Shown here in pieces: positions 25,681 to 38,254 of a DNA stretch of 64,000 nt. Numbering within the stretch: position 1 is the stretch's first letter; the number at the start of each line of letters is the position of its first letter. Both the position numbers and the translations under genes were made by a program. The notes below the pieces were generated by a model. That model searched no databases and was not told the DNA's origin. It saw only the letters and a program-made list of their open reading frames with translations. The stretch is from contig NW_024881278.1 of the NCBI RefSeq assembly GCF_018691265.1, positions 62,001 through 126,000 on the forward strand, written 5' to 3'. This stretch comes from Tyto alba. Taxonomy: Eukaryota > Chordata > Aves > Strigiformes > Tytonidae.

Positions 25681-26498
25681 GTATTCATGGAATATGAAGT
25701 TTTTGATAGAGAGCCATTAGGTATGTTGGCACTTAGGTAGTAACTATTTGAAGTTGTAGGACTCTGATGCTTCATGGAGCAATATAGTTTGTCCTTGTAG
25801 GGTAAGCACATTCTTTTACAAAATTGTTCAAAAGCAAAATGATTGACATAAAATCTGAAATAATTTGGTTTACTAGTTAACAGTCATGTTGAGAATAAAG
25901 GGAAAAAATACCTCAGACATATCAGGCTACTGCAAGTTCAAGACAACTCATTACTTTAAATACATCCTGCTATTTCTTCATCATCTTTTTAGGCAAAAAT
26001 AAGTGTGTGTGCACATATAAATAAATAGATATATATGTACACACATGCATAGATACACAAATAAGAATTTAGATGCTGCAGCATATTACTGCAGCAAAGC
26101 ATGGGAATATGGGAACCTGAATATTAGATTACATCATTAGTAAATTATTTTCTTACTCTCTGTTCTTTAATCAAGGTGAAATGTAACTATATAATTTATC
26201 CATAAGTGATAAAAAGTCCTTGACAAAAGAAACAGTGGTGAGTGCTATGGAAATTCAGGAGTGTGATCTTTTCTGTACGTGGCTCTGTTAGCATTCCTGT
26301 GCTACCTACCCCTATATCCAAACCACCTGTTCAAATACAGCCCCTATGTTTATTGTTTATGACTTCTGCCTCTTCTGTCATGCAACTTAATATAACCATT
26401 GCTTGAATTCTGTGAAAGGCTTGCCGCTCAGTCTAAAAATTTTGTGGAGGCTCCTAAGTCTGTTTATTCATAGACTCTGTGTGTTTGGCTGCGTCCAG

Positions 26499-26617
26499 GA
26501 ATTCAAAAACATCCCTGCCTGGACAGCTCAGCCTTCTACAAACCTGATCCCGCAACACGCTGTTGCAGTCCTCCAGTCTAACCAATGGCCCAGAGCGTAT
26601 GCCTTTGCATCTGGCAG
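26499..26617 (+). pseudogene. RSPH4A: RSPH4A exon 5 (1-bp insertion)
   Basis: After the acceptor GGCTGCGTCCAG the exon should continue a phase-1 codon, but the recognisable protein text ([20 protein letters not shown], then [16 protein letters not shown]) is one base out. An extra A in the AAAAA run at about 26504-26508 explains this. The segment matches [20 protein letters not shown]. The donor is GGCAG|GTGAGT. Confidence 0.85.
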
Positions 26618-27262
26618 GTGAGTAGCTAGCTGACACGGTTACAACACAGGCTATATATGCTAAACACAGACTCCTGTCTAATGAAGTCAAAGTTGCTTTA
26701 TTTTTAATTGATTGACTGAATTTTAACTATTCCAGAGACTGACAGAGAAAGGCACTCAAATGTGCACAGTAACAGTAAATAAATATTTAAGACTGACAAT
26801 GAATGACCATTGGAAAGTCTGGTATAAAGTTAATGGATGTAAATGCCCAGTTAGTATTTGTGCTGAGTCCTTGATTTAAACCCTCTATTCCTGAGTCTGT
26901 TGTACTTTTTAAAAAACAGCTACATGCTGTGGCTCTAAGGTCCATTTGTTTCCCCTACACATGGTACAGGCATTACCCCTCTGTGCTTTAAAACGGGCAC
27001 TGGGGTTGGTGTCAGAAATGGTGCTACATTACCAATGTCAAGTTGGAGTCATAGTGCAATACAGGGCCGTGACAGAGTACAGCCTTCATCATGTTAGCAC
27101 TTGGAGGCTTTTAAGTGGAAGATATCTTAATCAACAGTTACAGCAGGTAAAATGAGGTGCACCACAGTGACTTTTTGCACAGCACAGTAAAGAAGCCTGA
27201 CAGTGTCTCCACTGATGGTTTGTCATGGGGAGAACGTGTGATCTTTCACTTTACTTTCTCAG

Positions 27263-27498
27263 GAAGTTTGATAACATCCACTTTGGGTGGGGTCACAAAT
27301 ACAGTCCAGAGAACCACACTCCCACACGGCCTCCACCAGCGCAAGCAGAATGCCTCAGCGAGCCAGACATCACTGAGAAGAAGAGACCCCTCTCTGGAGG
27401 AGGATCTGTCTTTCAAGGCTGTGAAGGAAGCAGCCTTAGCTGCAGCTTAGGAAGATGAGAAAGATGATGAGGAGGATGAAGAGGAGGAGGAGGATTAA
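27263..27498 (+). pseudogene. RSPH4A: RSPH4A exon 6, C-terminus (frameshift and stop)
   Basis: After TTTACTTTCTCAG the text reads RKFDNIHFGWGHKYSPENHT, the very conserved C-terminal motif of radial spoke head proteins, then AECLSEPDITE. At about 27376-27386 one extra base moves the frame; in the new frame DPSLEEDLSFKAVKEAALAA follows, then TAG at 27448-27450, then the acidic tail EDEKDDEEDEEEEED and the natural TAA at 27496-27498. No clear polyadenylation signal was seen before the CENPE CpG island. Confidence 0.88.
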
Positions 27499-27899
27499 AA
27501 TATGGGGAACATATATATTTAAAGTTCAAACATGAGTAGAATTTTCAAGAAGTAGTCATTCATTAGTTGACCTTAAAAGAAATGCAATTGGAGCACAGCC
27601 GCCTTCTTTGGCTTTCCGTAGGCTCTCCTTTGCTTTCCCACCGCGCTGGGGTGAAGGCTGCATCGCTTTCACTGGAAGACACCCCAGCGAAGTAGCCCTT
27701 TTTTAGAAGGGTAGGCAGACATAGCCTGCTTCTGTGTCCTGAAATAATCCTGCTTTAAACTAATTAACTACCATCCACCAAACGTTCACGCAGTTTTTCT
27801 AACTCGCACTTCATTACCTATATAAATTTTACTCAAACAAAACAAAACCAAAAAAAAAAAACTTAATTACATACCCACGACACTTTTCTGTGTGACAGC
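27499..27899. other. Short intergenic gap RSPH4A-CENPE
   Basis: About 400 bases of mixed composition without a recognisable feature, except A-rich text at 27834-27862. The closeness of the two genes suggests that RSPH4A's 3' end and the CENPE promoter were already neighbours before decay. Confidence 0.6.
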
Positions 27900-28228
27900 C
27901 GACCCTAGAAAGTCAGGAGCCAGGTGACGGAGCTGCCCCCCCCCCCCCCGCCGCAGCCCCGGCCGGCACCATGGCAGGGTGTGTCGCGTGAGGGCTCTGG
28001 GGCTGCTCAGCGATCGATCTCTCACTACGCGCTCCCTGCTCCCCCTCCGCCAGCCGTTGGCGAGTGGTACGCTCCGCCGCGGTGTCCGCCCTCGCGCGGG
28101 CCAATAGGAAGCGGCCTCGGGAGGCGTTTAAATTTCGGTGGCAGTTGGTCTGCTGCGTTGCTCGTCTGGGTGCCGGCGGCCTGGGAAGGAGCGGGCCCGG
28201 GCCCGGGCCCGGGCGTGCGGCCGCGGGG
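27900..28228 (+). promoter_or_regulatory. CENPE CpG-island promoter with CCAAT and CHR-like sites
   Basis: GC content and CpG density rise sharply from about 27930 and stay high into intron 1 (to about 28530). A run of 14 C lies at 27936-27949. A CCAAT box (CCAATAGGAA) is at 28101-28105, and 22 bases after it is TTTAAATT at 28127-28134, which resembles a cell-cycle homology region. The CCAAT plus CHR arrangement is typical of G2/M genes repressed by DREAM, and CENPE is such a gene. Their survival is visible; their function here is inferred. No TATA box is needed for this class. Confidence 0.6.
28192..28214. repeat. (CGGGCC)n hexamer repeat in CENPE 5'UTR
   Basis: Almost four perfect CGGGCC units lie 14 bases before the start codon. 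The sequence is self-complementary and could fold on the RNA. It may be polymorphic or hard to sequence. Confidence 0.85.
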
Positions 28229-28285
28229 ATGGCGGACGAGGGAGCCGTGACGGTCTGCGTGCGTGTGCGGCCGCTCGATCGCCCG
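28229..28285 (+). pseudogene. CENPE: CENPE exon 1, one base too long
   Basis: Reads MADEGAVTVCVRVRPLDRP, matching the N-terminus of CENP-E (MAEEGAVAVCVRVRPL). The only good donor is CCCG|GTGAGG, which leaves 57 coding bases (phase 0). Exon 2 (28579-28670) carries the homologous text only if it begins with the last base of a codon (A, then GAA AGT GCT). Joined as written, translation meets TAA at 28597-28599. An extra C in the CGCCCG end of exon 1 is a simple explanation. The conclusion depends on the correct splice sites being chosen. Confidence 0.6.
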
Positions 28286-28578
28286 GTGAGGCGCTGCCCG
28301 GGCGGGAGGGCCGCGCCCGGGCCCCCGGCCTGAGGGGAGGCTGCCCCGCGGTCCTCGGCGTCCCGCCGCCGCCCTGAGCGTTGCCGTGCCCCCCCCCTCG
28401 CTTTCGGCTGGGCCCCTGCGAGCGCGGCTGCCGACCTACGGAGATGGGGAGGCGGGGGCGCGAATGGTGGAGAAAGGAGAGAGCCGGGGCTGGCGAGGGC
28501 CGGCCGGTGGGGGCAGGGGCGCTGTTACAGGAGCAGAGCCCTAGCCGGGGAAAGCTAACAGAAGATATCTTCTTTTAG

Positions 28579-31500
28579 AGAAAGTGCTCTAGAAGATAAA
28601 GTGCCGCTCCACTGGAAAAGTGAAAATAATACTATTTCCGAAGTGAATGGTACAAAAGTATTCAATTACGGTAAGAATATGAAAGCGGTTCTTTTATTTT
28701 GATGCTTACGTGAAACTTTGTTACTGTGCTGCTTGAACATAGCAACTAACATCAAGACCTTAGCTTTCTGCAATGTCCATGAACTGTTTTCCCAACTTGA
28801 TAGTTTTGGCGGCATGCCGCTGGGGCACACAGGATTTCTAGTTTAGTCAGTACCAGGAACGTGCTTCTGAAGTCAGCTTCCCGGTGGATGTTGCTTTCCC
28901 TTTTCTGATTTATGCTGTAAAGCAGTTTCGAAACATGTGATCTGGATTCTTTCCATATAAATTCCAGTTACAGATGGACTAGATTAGGGCTAGTCCAGAC
29001 CTTTTTGGGGAGAAAAAGGTGGGGGAACCCAAAATGGAAAAGTGCCTACTGTAGACGTTAGAGCCTCATAACTAACTGCTTTGCTCTTTTTAATATGAAT
29101 GTAGTCACTGTGAAGATGTTTCCCAAATTATAAATTTAATAAAAACACGCTGCAGACAAGTTTTTAGCAAATAATCTATTTTGTCAGGTTTACAATCTTC
29201 ATATATAAACAAGCCATAATTGTTTTTAGGAGTAAATGGGATGACTATTTAACTGTGTCAATCATTCTGAAGTTTTTTTGACTTGTCTGTTTGTTCATTG
29301 TTCCTTTCTTGGTTCTGGGTTTAATGTTTCTTTTTTAAAAAAAGCCTGAGTTAGTAGTGTCACAATTGCATTTTATTTTAATCATCCTACAAATGATCTA
29401 ATTCCCCACTTACTGGATTTGAAATCAGCAATACTGAGTAAGGTGACAGGCTATTTTTGACTTGGCAGTACAATGGATTCACATGCTTTATTTCAATTTT
29501 ACTTTTTTAAGATCGTGTCTTTCACTCAAGTGACAACACTCAGCAGTTATATGAAGGGGTAGCTGTTTCAATTATACAGTCAGCTGTGCAAGGTTATAAT
29601 GGTAAGTTTTAAAACTGTGTTTAAATCCTTTTTGTAGTATATTTCACAGGTGATTAGTAAAATTTAACAATCTTTCCAGGCACAATTTTTGCCTATGGAC
29701 AGACTGCTTCAGGGAAGACGTACACAATGATGGGAAATGAAGATTCTGTGGGCATTATCCCTAAGGCTATTCAACATGTTTTCAAACTTATTTGTGAGGT
29801 GAGCAATTTCATTAAACTGAAGTGACTGAAAGGACTAATAATATTTGTGATTGTTACCTAAAACTTAATTTTTAGTATCAAGGTGCTTATGAGGGAAATA
29901 AATTTATATTAGACCATGTGTTGCAATTGCTTTGCTAGCCTTGCAAAGATGAGCGGCTTAAAAAAAAAAAAAGATAATGGGACTCTCAGTTGGAATCAAA
30001 TCAGTCAAATCAGAACAGCACTGAGGGGGGTTGTTAAACTTGCAAATATACTAAACCTTTATTACAGGTATAAACAGATGTTCAGTCATTAATGTAGTAA
30101 ATAAGGTTATATGAAGCTTTGTGTTTATTCTGCAATTTTAAAACTTAAAAAAAAATAACAGTAATAGAGACTTTTTTAGTGGAAAGACTATGACACTAAA
30201 TTTACCTATTTCAGGCTTTCAAAAGAATCTTAGGCTAATTGCTCAATGCTAATAGGAAGTAAGGATAAAGTATAAGTTAAAACAGTGATTTCTAAAATGT
30301 TACCTGCAGAGCACTTCCTTCTGCCTTGAGGATTTCAGGTAATCGTTATCAGTGACATGAAATGGTCACTGCTCCTTTGAGGAAGTGCAGAGTACCTTAG
30401 GGGGTCTACTAAACCTGAGAAAACTTCCCATGGTGCTGTAGGCCTTGAGTCCATTGTGCGGCCTTTCCTCATTCTACCAAGGACGCAGGGGAAGAAGCAG
30501 CAGCAGCAAAGTAATTGAAGCAAGCAGAGAGAGAGGACTAGGTATGCATAAAGGGAAGAGCCTAAGCAGGAGGAAATTAGATATGGCAAGGGCATTTAAG
30601 TTCTAGAGCTATTGTCACACTTCTTTAGGGCAGTTATCTTTTATAACCTACTAAAGGTGATAGACCATCAATGCAGCTGGAATGAGGTAGGATAGAAGGA
30701 AAAAGGATTCTATATTGGTGGGTGCTAAAGTGCAAAGAGAATGGCTGGGGAGGGGCAGGACAGGGAAGAGATCTGTGGAGTGATATCCAAACATACCTTT
30801 GAGTTAATACTTGTATTAAAAGGTGTTAATTGATTAGTCTGTCTTTTTTTTTTTTTCTTTGAACATTAGATTCCAGATAGAGAATTCTTGCTAAGGGTTT
30901 CTTACATGGAAATCTACAATGAAACCATTACAGATTTGCTTTGTGACATCCGGAAAAAGAAACCTCTGGGAATTCGTGAGGATGTTAATGTAAGTGTTGT
31001 GTCTGCTTGGAGTAAAAGAAATTAAAAAACAAAAACACCCCTTCAGAGGCATCTAGTTGAAAACTGTGTCAAATTGTGTAATTGTTATCTTCAGAATTAG
31101 CAGAAGGGCACTCTATGTAATAGAATAACAACAGTGAAGCTGGGCTTGCTGTTGCTGGTTTATCTTTATAAACATTTGTAAAAGTATACTTAATCCCCTA
31201 AATTTTCCAGGGGTAGTATATTTTATTTAGCTTTGGGAGTTGTCTAGCTAATAAAACTTCTGTAAGCATGTTGTTAAGCACCTAGCTTCAATGTGTTAGA
31301 AGCTTTCAACAGATGTACTGTTCCTTTAATACCATCTTCATATCATCTACGAAGTTGATAACACTTCTACTGAAATCCTAGAATAGCCATCACACTAGAA
31401 CTATTCGGTAAGATGATCAGTAGGGGAAAATAAGTATATTAATGCCATCTTTGGTTTGTTTATATTGAGTTTTGTAGCAAATAATAAAAATTGGTGATTT

Positions 31501-34500
31501 GGCTTTTGTTTGGGTTTATTTTTCTGTCAGTGCCCTAAATGTTCAGTGTTTTGGGGACTTGGGAAGAAGGGAGACTTATCAGTTGTGTGACTATGGCCTT
31601 AGAATATTTCCTGAGTAATATACTTCTGGATTCCCTCAGAAAATATCCAGGATATTTCTCTTAGCAGTTTTATATTTAGGAAAATTTCTAGATCTCTGTT
31701 TGATTCTTGTGCCTTTAAGCTATAGTTCTGGTAAAGGTCTAAACTTCTCCATTCCTTTTGTTCAGAGTAAAAATGCATTCGGCTGATGTTGCTTCCTTTT
31801 AAGAAGGAAACAAACTGGCATAAATACCATGATAATTGCTGGTAATGTTAACTTAATGTATGGAAGTGCATTTTAGAGTTCAGTAAAATTTATTACTGTT
31901 TTTGTTCTGAAGAGGAATACCTATGTAGAAGATCTGATTGAAGAGGTGGTGGTTACCCCAGAACAAGTTATGGAATGGATCAGAAAAGGAGAAAGTAAGT
32001 TTTTTAACCAGTGTCAGCTGATACCTTAGAAAAGCATTGATGAATGGGCTATCTCTAGAATCATGGGATATCTCTGAGATTATATCCAGAAATCAGTGTT
32101 TTTCAGGTAGCTTTAAAACTCTGCTTTTTGTCTGTTATCTCTAGTTTATCAGAATATAAGCAGAGGTATTCTAATATTGCTTTTTGGCAGAAAATCGCCA
32201 TTATGGAGAAACCAAAATGAATGAACACAGCAGTCGTTCTCACACTATCTTCAGAATGGTAAAAACTGTTTCACTATTAGGAGGGGTTCTATTATTTTTA
32301 GAAATTACAAATTTTATTCCACTTCTTTCTAGATCATTGAAAGCAGAGAACGAAGTGACCCTGCAAATGCAAACTGTGATGGAGCAGTGATGGTATCCCA
32401 CTTGGTAAGCTCTATTCCGAGAAGTTACTGAATTCTCTACTTAAATGCCTATTTACTGTTGCCACTTTCTTGGGAGACTGTTACTTTATAATGATGCTAC
32501 AAGTATGCTTTTTTGTATGCTTCTAGCGGACATTTCTTAGGCAGAAATCATGCTTCTGATCATCTGTATAGAGAGAGATTCCTGGTGTGCTATCTAGAGG
32601 ATATCTTCCCACCAAAGGCAATTCTGACATGGGAACAGTTCCTAGACAGCTCATGCTGGGTTGGGGAGTATTATGCCCTTCCCAGGAGTGCAAGGGGCTA
32701 TTGTCAAGAGTGCTCTTGCATTTTTCGTTAAACACAGCTTCCCCTACAATTGTTCCTGACCACACTGACGAGCCTAGTGAAATAACTTGCAAAGTGGGTA
32801 ACTTTAAGGCTTCTCTTACACTTAAATTTAGTTTTTGTTAAAAGAACATGTGGCCTACAGCTGCAATGGCCAGAAGATTAATTTTTTTCAAAAGTAAGCC
32901 CACTTAGTGTCTCTTTGGATTACTAGTATATGAAATATCCTAAGCTCAGGTGAACACACTGCTGATCCCTAGGGGAGTGCTTTGGTTTCTGAAGCCTCCT
33001 TTATGTAACCTTTCCTTGATTCTCAGAAAAGAGTCCATATCAACTGGAAGGATGAAATCAATATGAAAGCATTCGAGCTTGCTGAAATCTGCATGAGCAT
33101 TCTTATTCAGAATTGAGAGTAGCATTAAGTCAATCACATGCATTGTGGAAATAGCCTTCTGTTCTGGCTTCATGTGAAAACCCTCTGGGCTCTGAGTGTA
33201 AACACTGCTCATGCAGTACCTGAACAACCTCCTGCCCAGTTTTTTTTTCTCACCATAGCTTATGGGATCTACTCTTCTTACTACACCACCCTGCCTTCCA
33301 CCCTGTCTCTCAGTTCCAACTGACTTTATAGTAAGCTCTGCTAACGTGGGGGGGTGTGGGAACAAAGGATTGGTGGTTAGCAAAATTGTAAACTGACCCT
33401 CAGACTAGAAGGATGGTTGTGGGTAAATGAAGCAAGAGTGCGGAACACCCTGTTGGGAGTGTGAGAAGCTGCAGGTCAGAACAGCAGCTGTGGAGCGTGG
33501 GATGAGCGAGTGGTCAGTAAACAGACTAGATCTGAGGGTCAGTAGGATGGGAAAAACAAACAAAGGATGTAAATGGGGATAATAAATTGGAGGGTGGCAG
33601 CATTTGCTCTTGGCAATGCTCCCCTGTTGCAAACTGAAGTGAGTTTATCATTATTCGGTGCATTGGACTGAGACTGGCAGGGGAGAGGGGGTTTTTTGGC
33701 CCTTTTGGTCTATTGCTGCTTGGTGAAGTTAGTACAGGATTTTACCCTTCTGAAACAGAAACCAGTTAGTGAGAGCTACTTGCTCAGGCCAATCGTTATG
33801 TGAAGCTATAAAGTTCTAGTTGACTTTGAACCAAATTCAGAGTGAGGCTTTTCCTCTGGTATTTAATTTCTTCCTTTCCTTATTCCCACAATGACAGGCA
33901 AGGAGAGACATACAGGGTGCTAGATAATCTCATCTAGGCTTTCTTTCCCATGAAAGACTGGACTGGATGATCTGTGACTTGTGAAGCTTTCTGTGGCTTG
34001 AATCTGTCGTTAACACTTCTGTACTGAGAAACTGTTATCTTTCTGTTACTGAGGCTAGGGGGAATTGTACTGCAAGTCTGAAATACTGCTTAGGGTGCTA
34101 CGATAGAGTTCATACGTGTTTACTCCATTGTCTTACATAACTTGAAAGTATTGGTTGGTATGTGTGTAGTAGCTATGGATTGCTTCCAATAATGACAGAG
34201 CTGTTTATTTCAAATGTAATTTAGTTTATGAAATTCTTAGCAGAGATTTAGAATTAAGGGGATCTCAAACTAAATTGCTTCAGAACTAACCTGTGAATAT
34301 TTAATGAATTTGCAGAACTTGGTAGATCTGGCAGGCAGTGAAAGAGCTAGTCAAACAGGATCTGAAGGTGAGTGTTAAATTAGGCTCTGCTGATGACCAC
34401 TTCTGGTAATTAACTCTTATGAGAGACTATGATAGAAAGGAAATTTTGATCTATGTGCCATTGTGTTACTTACTGTTTATAAATCATCCCTTTTCCCCTT

Positions 34501-37500
34501 GGTAGGGCAGGCTCTACCCAGGAAGTACTGAACATGCTGTAAAGTGCAAACAATTAGTAGTGTGGCTTTTCTAGAACAACAGATCCAGCAGCAGTCATGC
34601 ACTGAACTAATAGAATTGAGATGAATCAGTAAAGATTAACCTATAGTAAATAAATCATTGGAAGCTCGTAGGGACTCATACAAAGGTGAAGAGTGAATAG
34701 ATGTCTCTAGCTAAAAGGAAGCTTGATTGTTAACAATGACAGCATGAAGCTGCACAGAGATGCCTTTATCATAAAATAAGTGATCTGGGAGGAACACAAG
34801 TTAATATTCTCTCTTACAAGGAATGACTAACCTAAAAGTTGTATCTAAGGCTGGTATGTTATGCTTACACATGTAAATATGGGCATTTGCAAAATTTAAA
34901 CAGGAAACAAAAATAAAGTTCTTATTACCCCAGCTACTTGCTATGTAAAAATTATTCATATTTATTTGTGATAGATTACGATCTTATTTTGATGCATTTT
35001 AGCTATTATTAAGAGTTGATAGTTTGCTATACCATAGAGGTGCTGATGGGTCATAGTGCATTGTGGAACTTGAGATTTAATTCTTGGATAATCCCTCTGA
35101 GCATAACATAGCACAAAAGCCTGACAGGTTGAAAATGTATCTTAGTGTGCTTTTAAAATAAAATAAATAAATAACAACAGTATTTACTGTGTGATACCTA
35201 GGTGTCCGACTGAAGGAAGGCTGCTGTATAAACCGGAGCTTGTTCGTTCTGGGTCAAGTTATCAAAAAACTTTGTGATGACCCTTCTGGGTAAGCACTTG
35301 TATTTGTATATGTGTTTTAAGAGAAGTTGCTAATACACTAAGAAATTAAAATCTTTTATATCTAATCATATTTTATGTAGGTAACTATTTCAAGTAACCT
35401 ATTACCTCTAGAAAAGATATTTACTGTGTGTTTTTCCTCCACAAAAATATTAATTTTCCTGATTTTTTTTTTTGTTTTGTTTTTTTCTTCCTCCTTGTTC
35501 ATCAGCTTCATAAACTACAGAGATAGCAAGTTGACTCGAATTCTGCAGAATTCCCTTGGAGGAAATGCTAAGACAGTTATTATTTGTACAATTACTCCTG
35601 TTTCTTTTGATGAAACACTCGGGACTCTTCAGGTAAAACATCTCAACTTGTTTTAGGCAGTGTTCTGACTCTGGGCTTCATTGTAGACATATTGGAGGGG
35701 TGGAAAATGTAATCTGCTGTATCTGTAGTCACTTGACTCTTCTAAAGGACCTCTGCGGACTCGGAAGTACTTGTTTTGTACACAGTATCTTTTCCCAGTT
35801 GTCATCTTGTGCAAAGTTGTCTAATGAACTTTCTGGCAGTTGGAGCAAAGCTCCTTCTCTCACCTTGCAGGCAGGAGATAACCTCTGTTTCCTCACTTTC
35901 CTCTTCCAAACACAATTAGAACTACAAGTCTTCATTGACACAGGATGTTAGATGGGTCCTGGAGGAAGTTAGGATAATTAAACTATTCACGAACTGTATT
36001 GTTTAGGTAGGATTGTCTTCCTTTTTGGTGGTCTTCTGAGCTTTTTATTAAATAAAAAATAACTGGCTATATTTTTTGATTAAATGTTGGGCTTTTTAGG
36101 TAATAATATCAAGTGAAGAAAACTTACATCTTCAAAGAATAGAATACATGGAAAAATAAGCAAATGTAAATATTTGTGTCCTTGATTATACATTGTTCTT
36201 TATTTAATAAACTGTCCCTTCGATTCTGTTGGGAAATATGAGACAGCATAAGTATTTTGATATATTAGTTCTCTTAACTGTTGCCTATGAAAGAATATTC
36301 TTGCAGTTTGCCAATACAGCCAAAAGAATGAAGAATACTCCGAAAGTCAATGAAGTACTTGACGATGATGCCCTTCTGAAGAGATATCGCAAAGAAATTC
36401 TGGATTTGAAAAAGCAGTTGGAGGAAGTATGTAATAAACTTATTAAAATTAATCTGTCCTTAGTACTGATAGCTATTTGGAAACGTTCTGTTTTAAACCA
36501 AAGCCAGTTAAATTTGGAGGGGTAGGTACACTGTTTAAAGTGATATTTGTCATTTCTGTTGAGAATAGAAATTGAAAAGGCAATGCGAAGTTTAGAACAT
36601 CTGATGATAGTCAACATATGTGTGTGAAAGCTAACACTGAATGCGATCAACTAACTGAATTGCTTTCTTTCTCTAGGTTAATATATTTAAGAAAAAAAAA
36701 TTTATCGTGCCTTATAGCACTCTAATATTGCTGCAGATCAAAAGGAGTCATTGATTGCAATATAGATTATTGAATATCAGTTACAGATTCCAACTTAATT
36801 CATATTATTCTTCGTTATTGATGTTTAACTTCAGTTTGAGTTGCAAGAAGTTGAAACTGCTTAAGATCACTGGCAAAACTTACGTCATGTATAGGCAGAA
36901 GATACATTTAGAAAATGAACAGTAGCAACTTCCCAACAAACGGTGTAGTCTCACGTGTTTGCCTGTTTCCAAAAACCTGTGGAGTTGAGGAGCAATCTTG
37001 CAAATCTTTTTAGAGCATAGATAATAAAAGATACAACACAGGAAAATGACAATTCTAAACATACTCCTTTTGGTGAATTAAAACATCAAAATAGACTTTT
37101 TACAAATAAGTATAGGAAAAGTTTGAGCAAAAACGATTGACCTCTTTAAGAGAATTAATTTGCAGTATAAACTTGCACCTAGAACTGTTTGCTGTCTTCT
37201 GAGATAGTAGGTAGTAAAGAAAGTACTTGAGTACAGAAGAGTTTGGAAAATCCCGTGTGAACTTCAAATTACTCTAAAGTATTGTAAGCTTATGATAAAG
37301 TTGTCCAAAAAAATAGCTACTGTAATGCAGTTGCTTTACAACAGAATAAATTTTCAGTACTCCAAATCTTAAGAGACCACATGCATTGGAGTAACTTGCT
37401 CTTATTTGACAGCTGAATAGTAGTTCTCAAAGAGCTTCAGGCTTCTGGCACCGTGGAAGGTCATGTTAAACTGTGTTACACTTGAAAGAATGCTTTTTTT

Positions 37501-37896
37501 GTTGGTTACTAGAAAAATCTGAGGCGTATTGTGTCTGGGAGTTCTGACCCCTTTAAATACTAAGTCTACAGGAAAATTGTATATTTAACAATGAAACTGA
37601 GAATTTCAAGATGGCTCTTCCAGACTTAAAAGAATATGTGTATGTAGGTTTTTTTCTTAACTGTTAGTAATTGTGTATCTTTAGGAGTAGTTTGTGCTCT
37701 TAAAATGTCAGTTTGATTAATATTCTTTTTATGGAAGGTGTCTTCGAAGACTCAAATTCACGCAATGGAAAAAGACCAATTGGCCCAGCTGTTGGAAGAA
37801 AAAAATTCTCTTCAAAAAGTACAGGAAGATAGGATACGAAACTTAACTGAGATGCTGGTGACTTCTGCCTCCTTTTCTTCAAAACAGAATGCTAAA
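28579..37896 (+). pseudogene. CENPE: CENPE motor and neck exons 2-13, undamaged
   Basis: Exons are 28579-28670, 29512-29601, 29680-29798, 30870-30989, 31913-31994, 32191-32258, 32333-32404, 34316-34367, 35202-35289, 35506-35632, 36307-36426 and 37738-37896. All borders are GT-AG and all phases agree. The P-loop [10 protein letters not shown] lies at the start of exon 4. [14 protein letters not shown] is in exon 5. Switch I NEHSSRSHTIF is in exon 7 and switch II DLAGSERA in exon 9. [20 protein letters not shown] is in exon 11 and the neck [11 protein letters not shown] in exon 12. Every catalytic motif is intact, with no stop or frameshift. This contrasts with the stalk and may reflect recent decay, chance, or constraint on a truncated product. 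The first in-frame methionines after the damaged exon 1 junction are in the MM pair after the P-loop, too late for an active motor. Confidence 0.92.
33912..34006 (+). mobile_element. CR1 3'-end fragment in CENPE intron 8
   Basis: The text gggtgctagataatctcatc and then gactggactggatgatct resembles the conserved 3' end of avian CR1 elements (a GTTGGACTAGATGATC-like motif). It lacks the usual ATTCTATG tail and is diverged. The rest of this 1.9-kb intron (32405-34315) shows no feature. Confidence 0.5.
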
Positions 37897-38254
37897 GTAA
37901 GCACCTGTTCTAGACCTTATTTGTTAACTCTGAAATACTTTGCAAAAAGTAATATTAAATGCATGGGATTATACTGACAATGAAGAATAAGTTTGATAGG
38001 CAAGTTTCACATAATTTTTCTTATTTTTAAAGGGGTAACTTTTAAAATAACTTCTGAATGAGTACCATTTCGATGTTGCTTTGCAGTGAACAGACCGCAG
38101 AGACTTCTGCTTTCAAACTCTTATGCTGTAGTTTAATTTTGAAGAAACTGTAAATCACTGTCTAGTCAGCTGCTGGTATGTTGTAGAACTAGCCTAATGC
38201 AACATCTACTCTTTACTTAGGACTTTGGTTCTATCACTGTTTGTTTTTTTTAAG

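Larger units (their letters stand above)
20103..27498 (+). pseudogene. RSPH4A: RSPH4A, unprocessed radial spoke head pseudogene
   Basis: RSPH4A is a structural protein of the radial spoke head, which links the outer doublets to the central pair in motile 9+2 cilia. Six exons are seen, all with GT-AG borders: 20103-20843, 21351-21582, 23197-23952, 25542-25680, 26499-26617 and 27263-27498. The match is to RSPH4A more than to its paralog RSPH6[33 protein letters not shown] and [17 protein letters not shown] resemble the RSPH4A versions. Lesions are +1 base near 20290, TAG 20428, TGA 20776, TAG 23920, TAG 25599, +1 base near 26505, +1 base near 27380 and TAG 27448. Retained introns exclude a processed copy. 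Exon 2 and most of exon 3 are intact, so decay is fairly young. The upstream promoter is cut off by the inverted repeat. A working gene would need all these lesions to be errors, which is unlikely. Confidence 0.9.

Noticed and set aside
20103..27498. RSPH6A as the identity of the radial-spoke gene
   Set aside because: Segment wording such as [18 protein letters not shown] and [11 protein letters not shown] is closer to RSPH4A than to RSPH6A.
28064..28333. Longer open frame starting upstream of the CENPE methionine
   Set aside because: It is CpG-island readthrough; the conserved N-terminus begins at the methionine at 28229.
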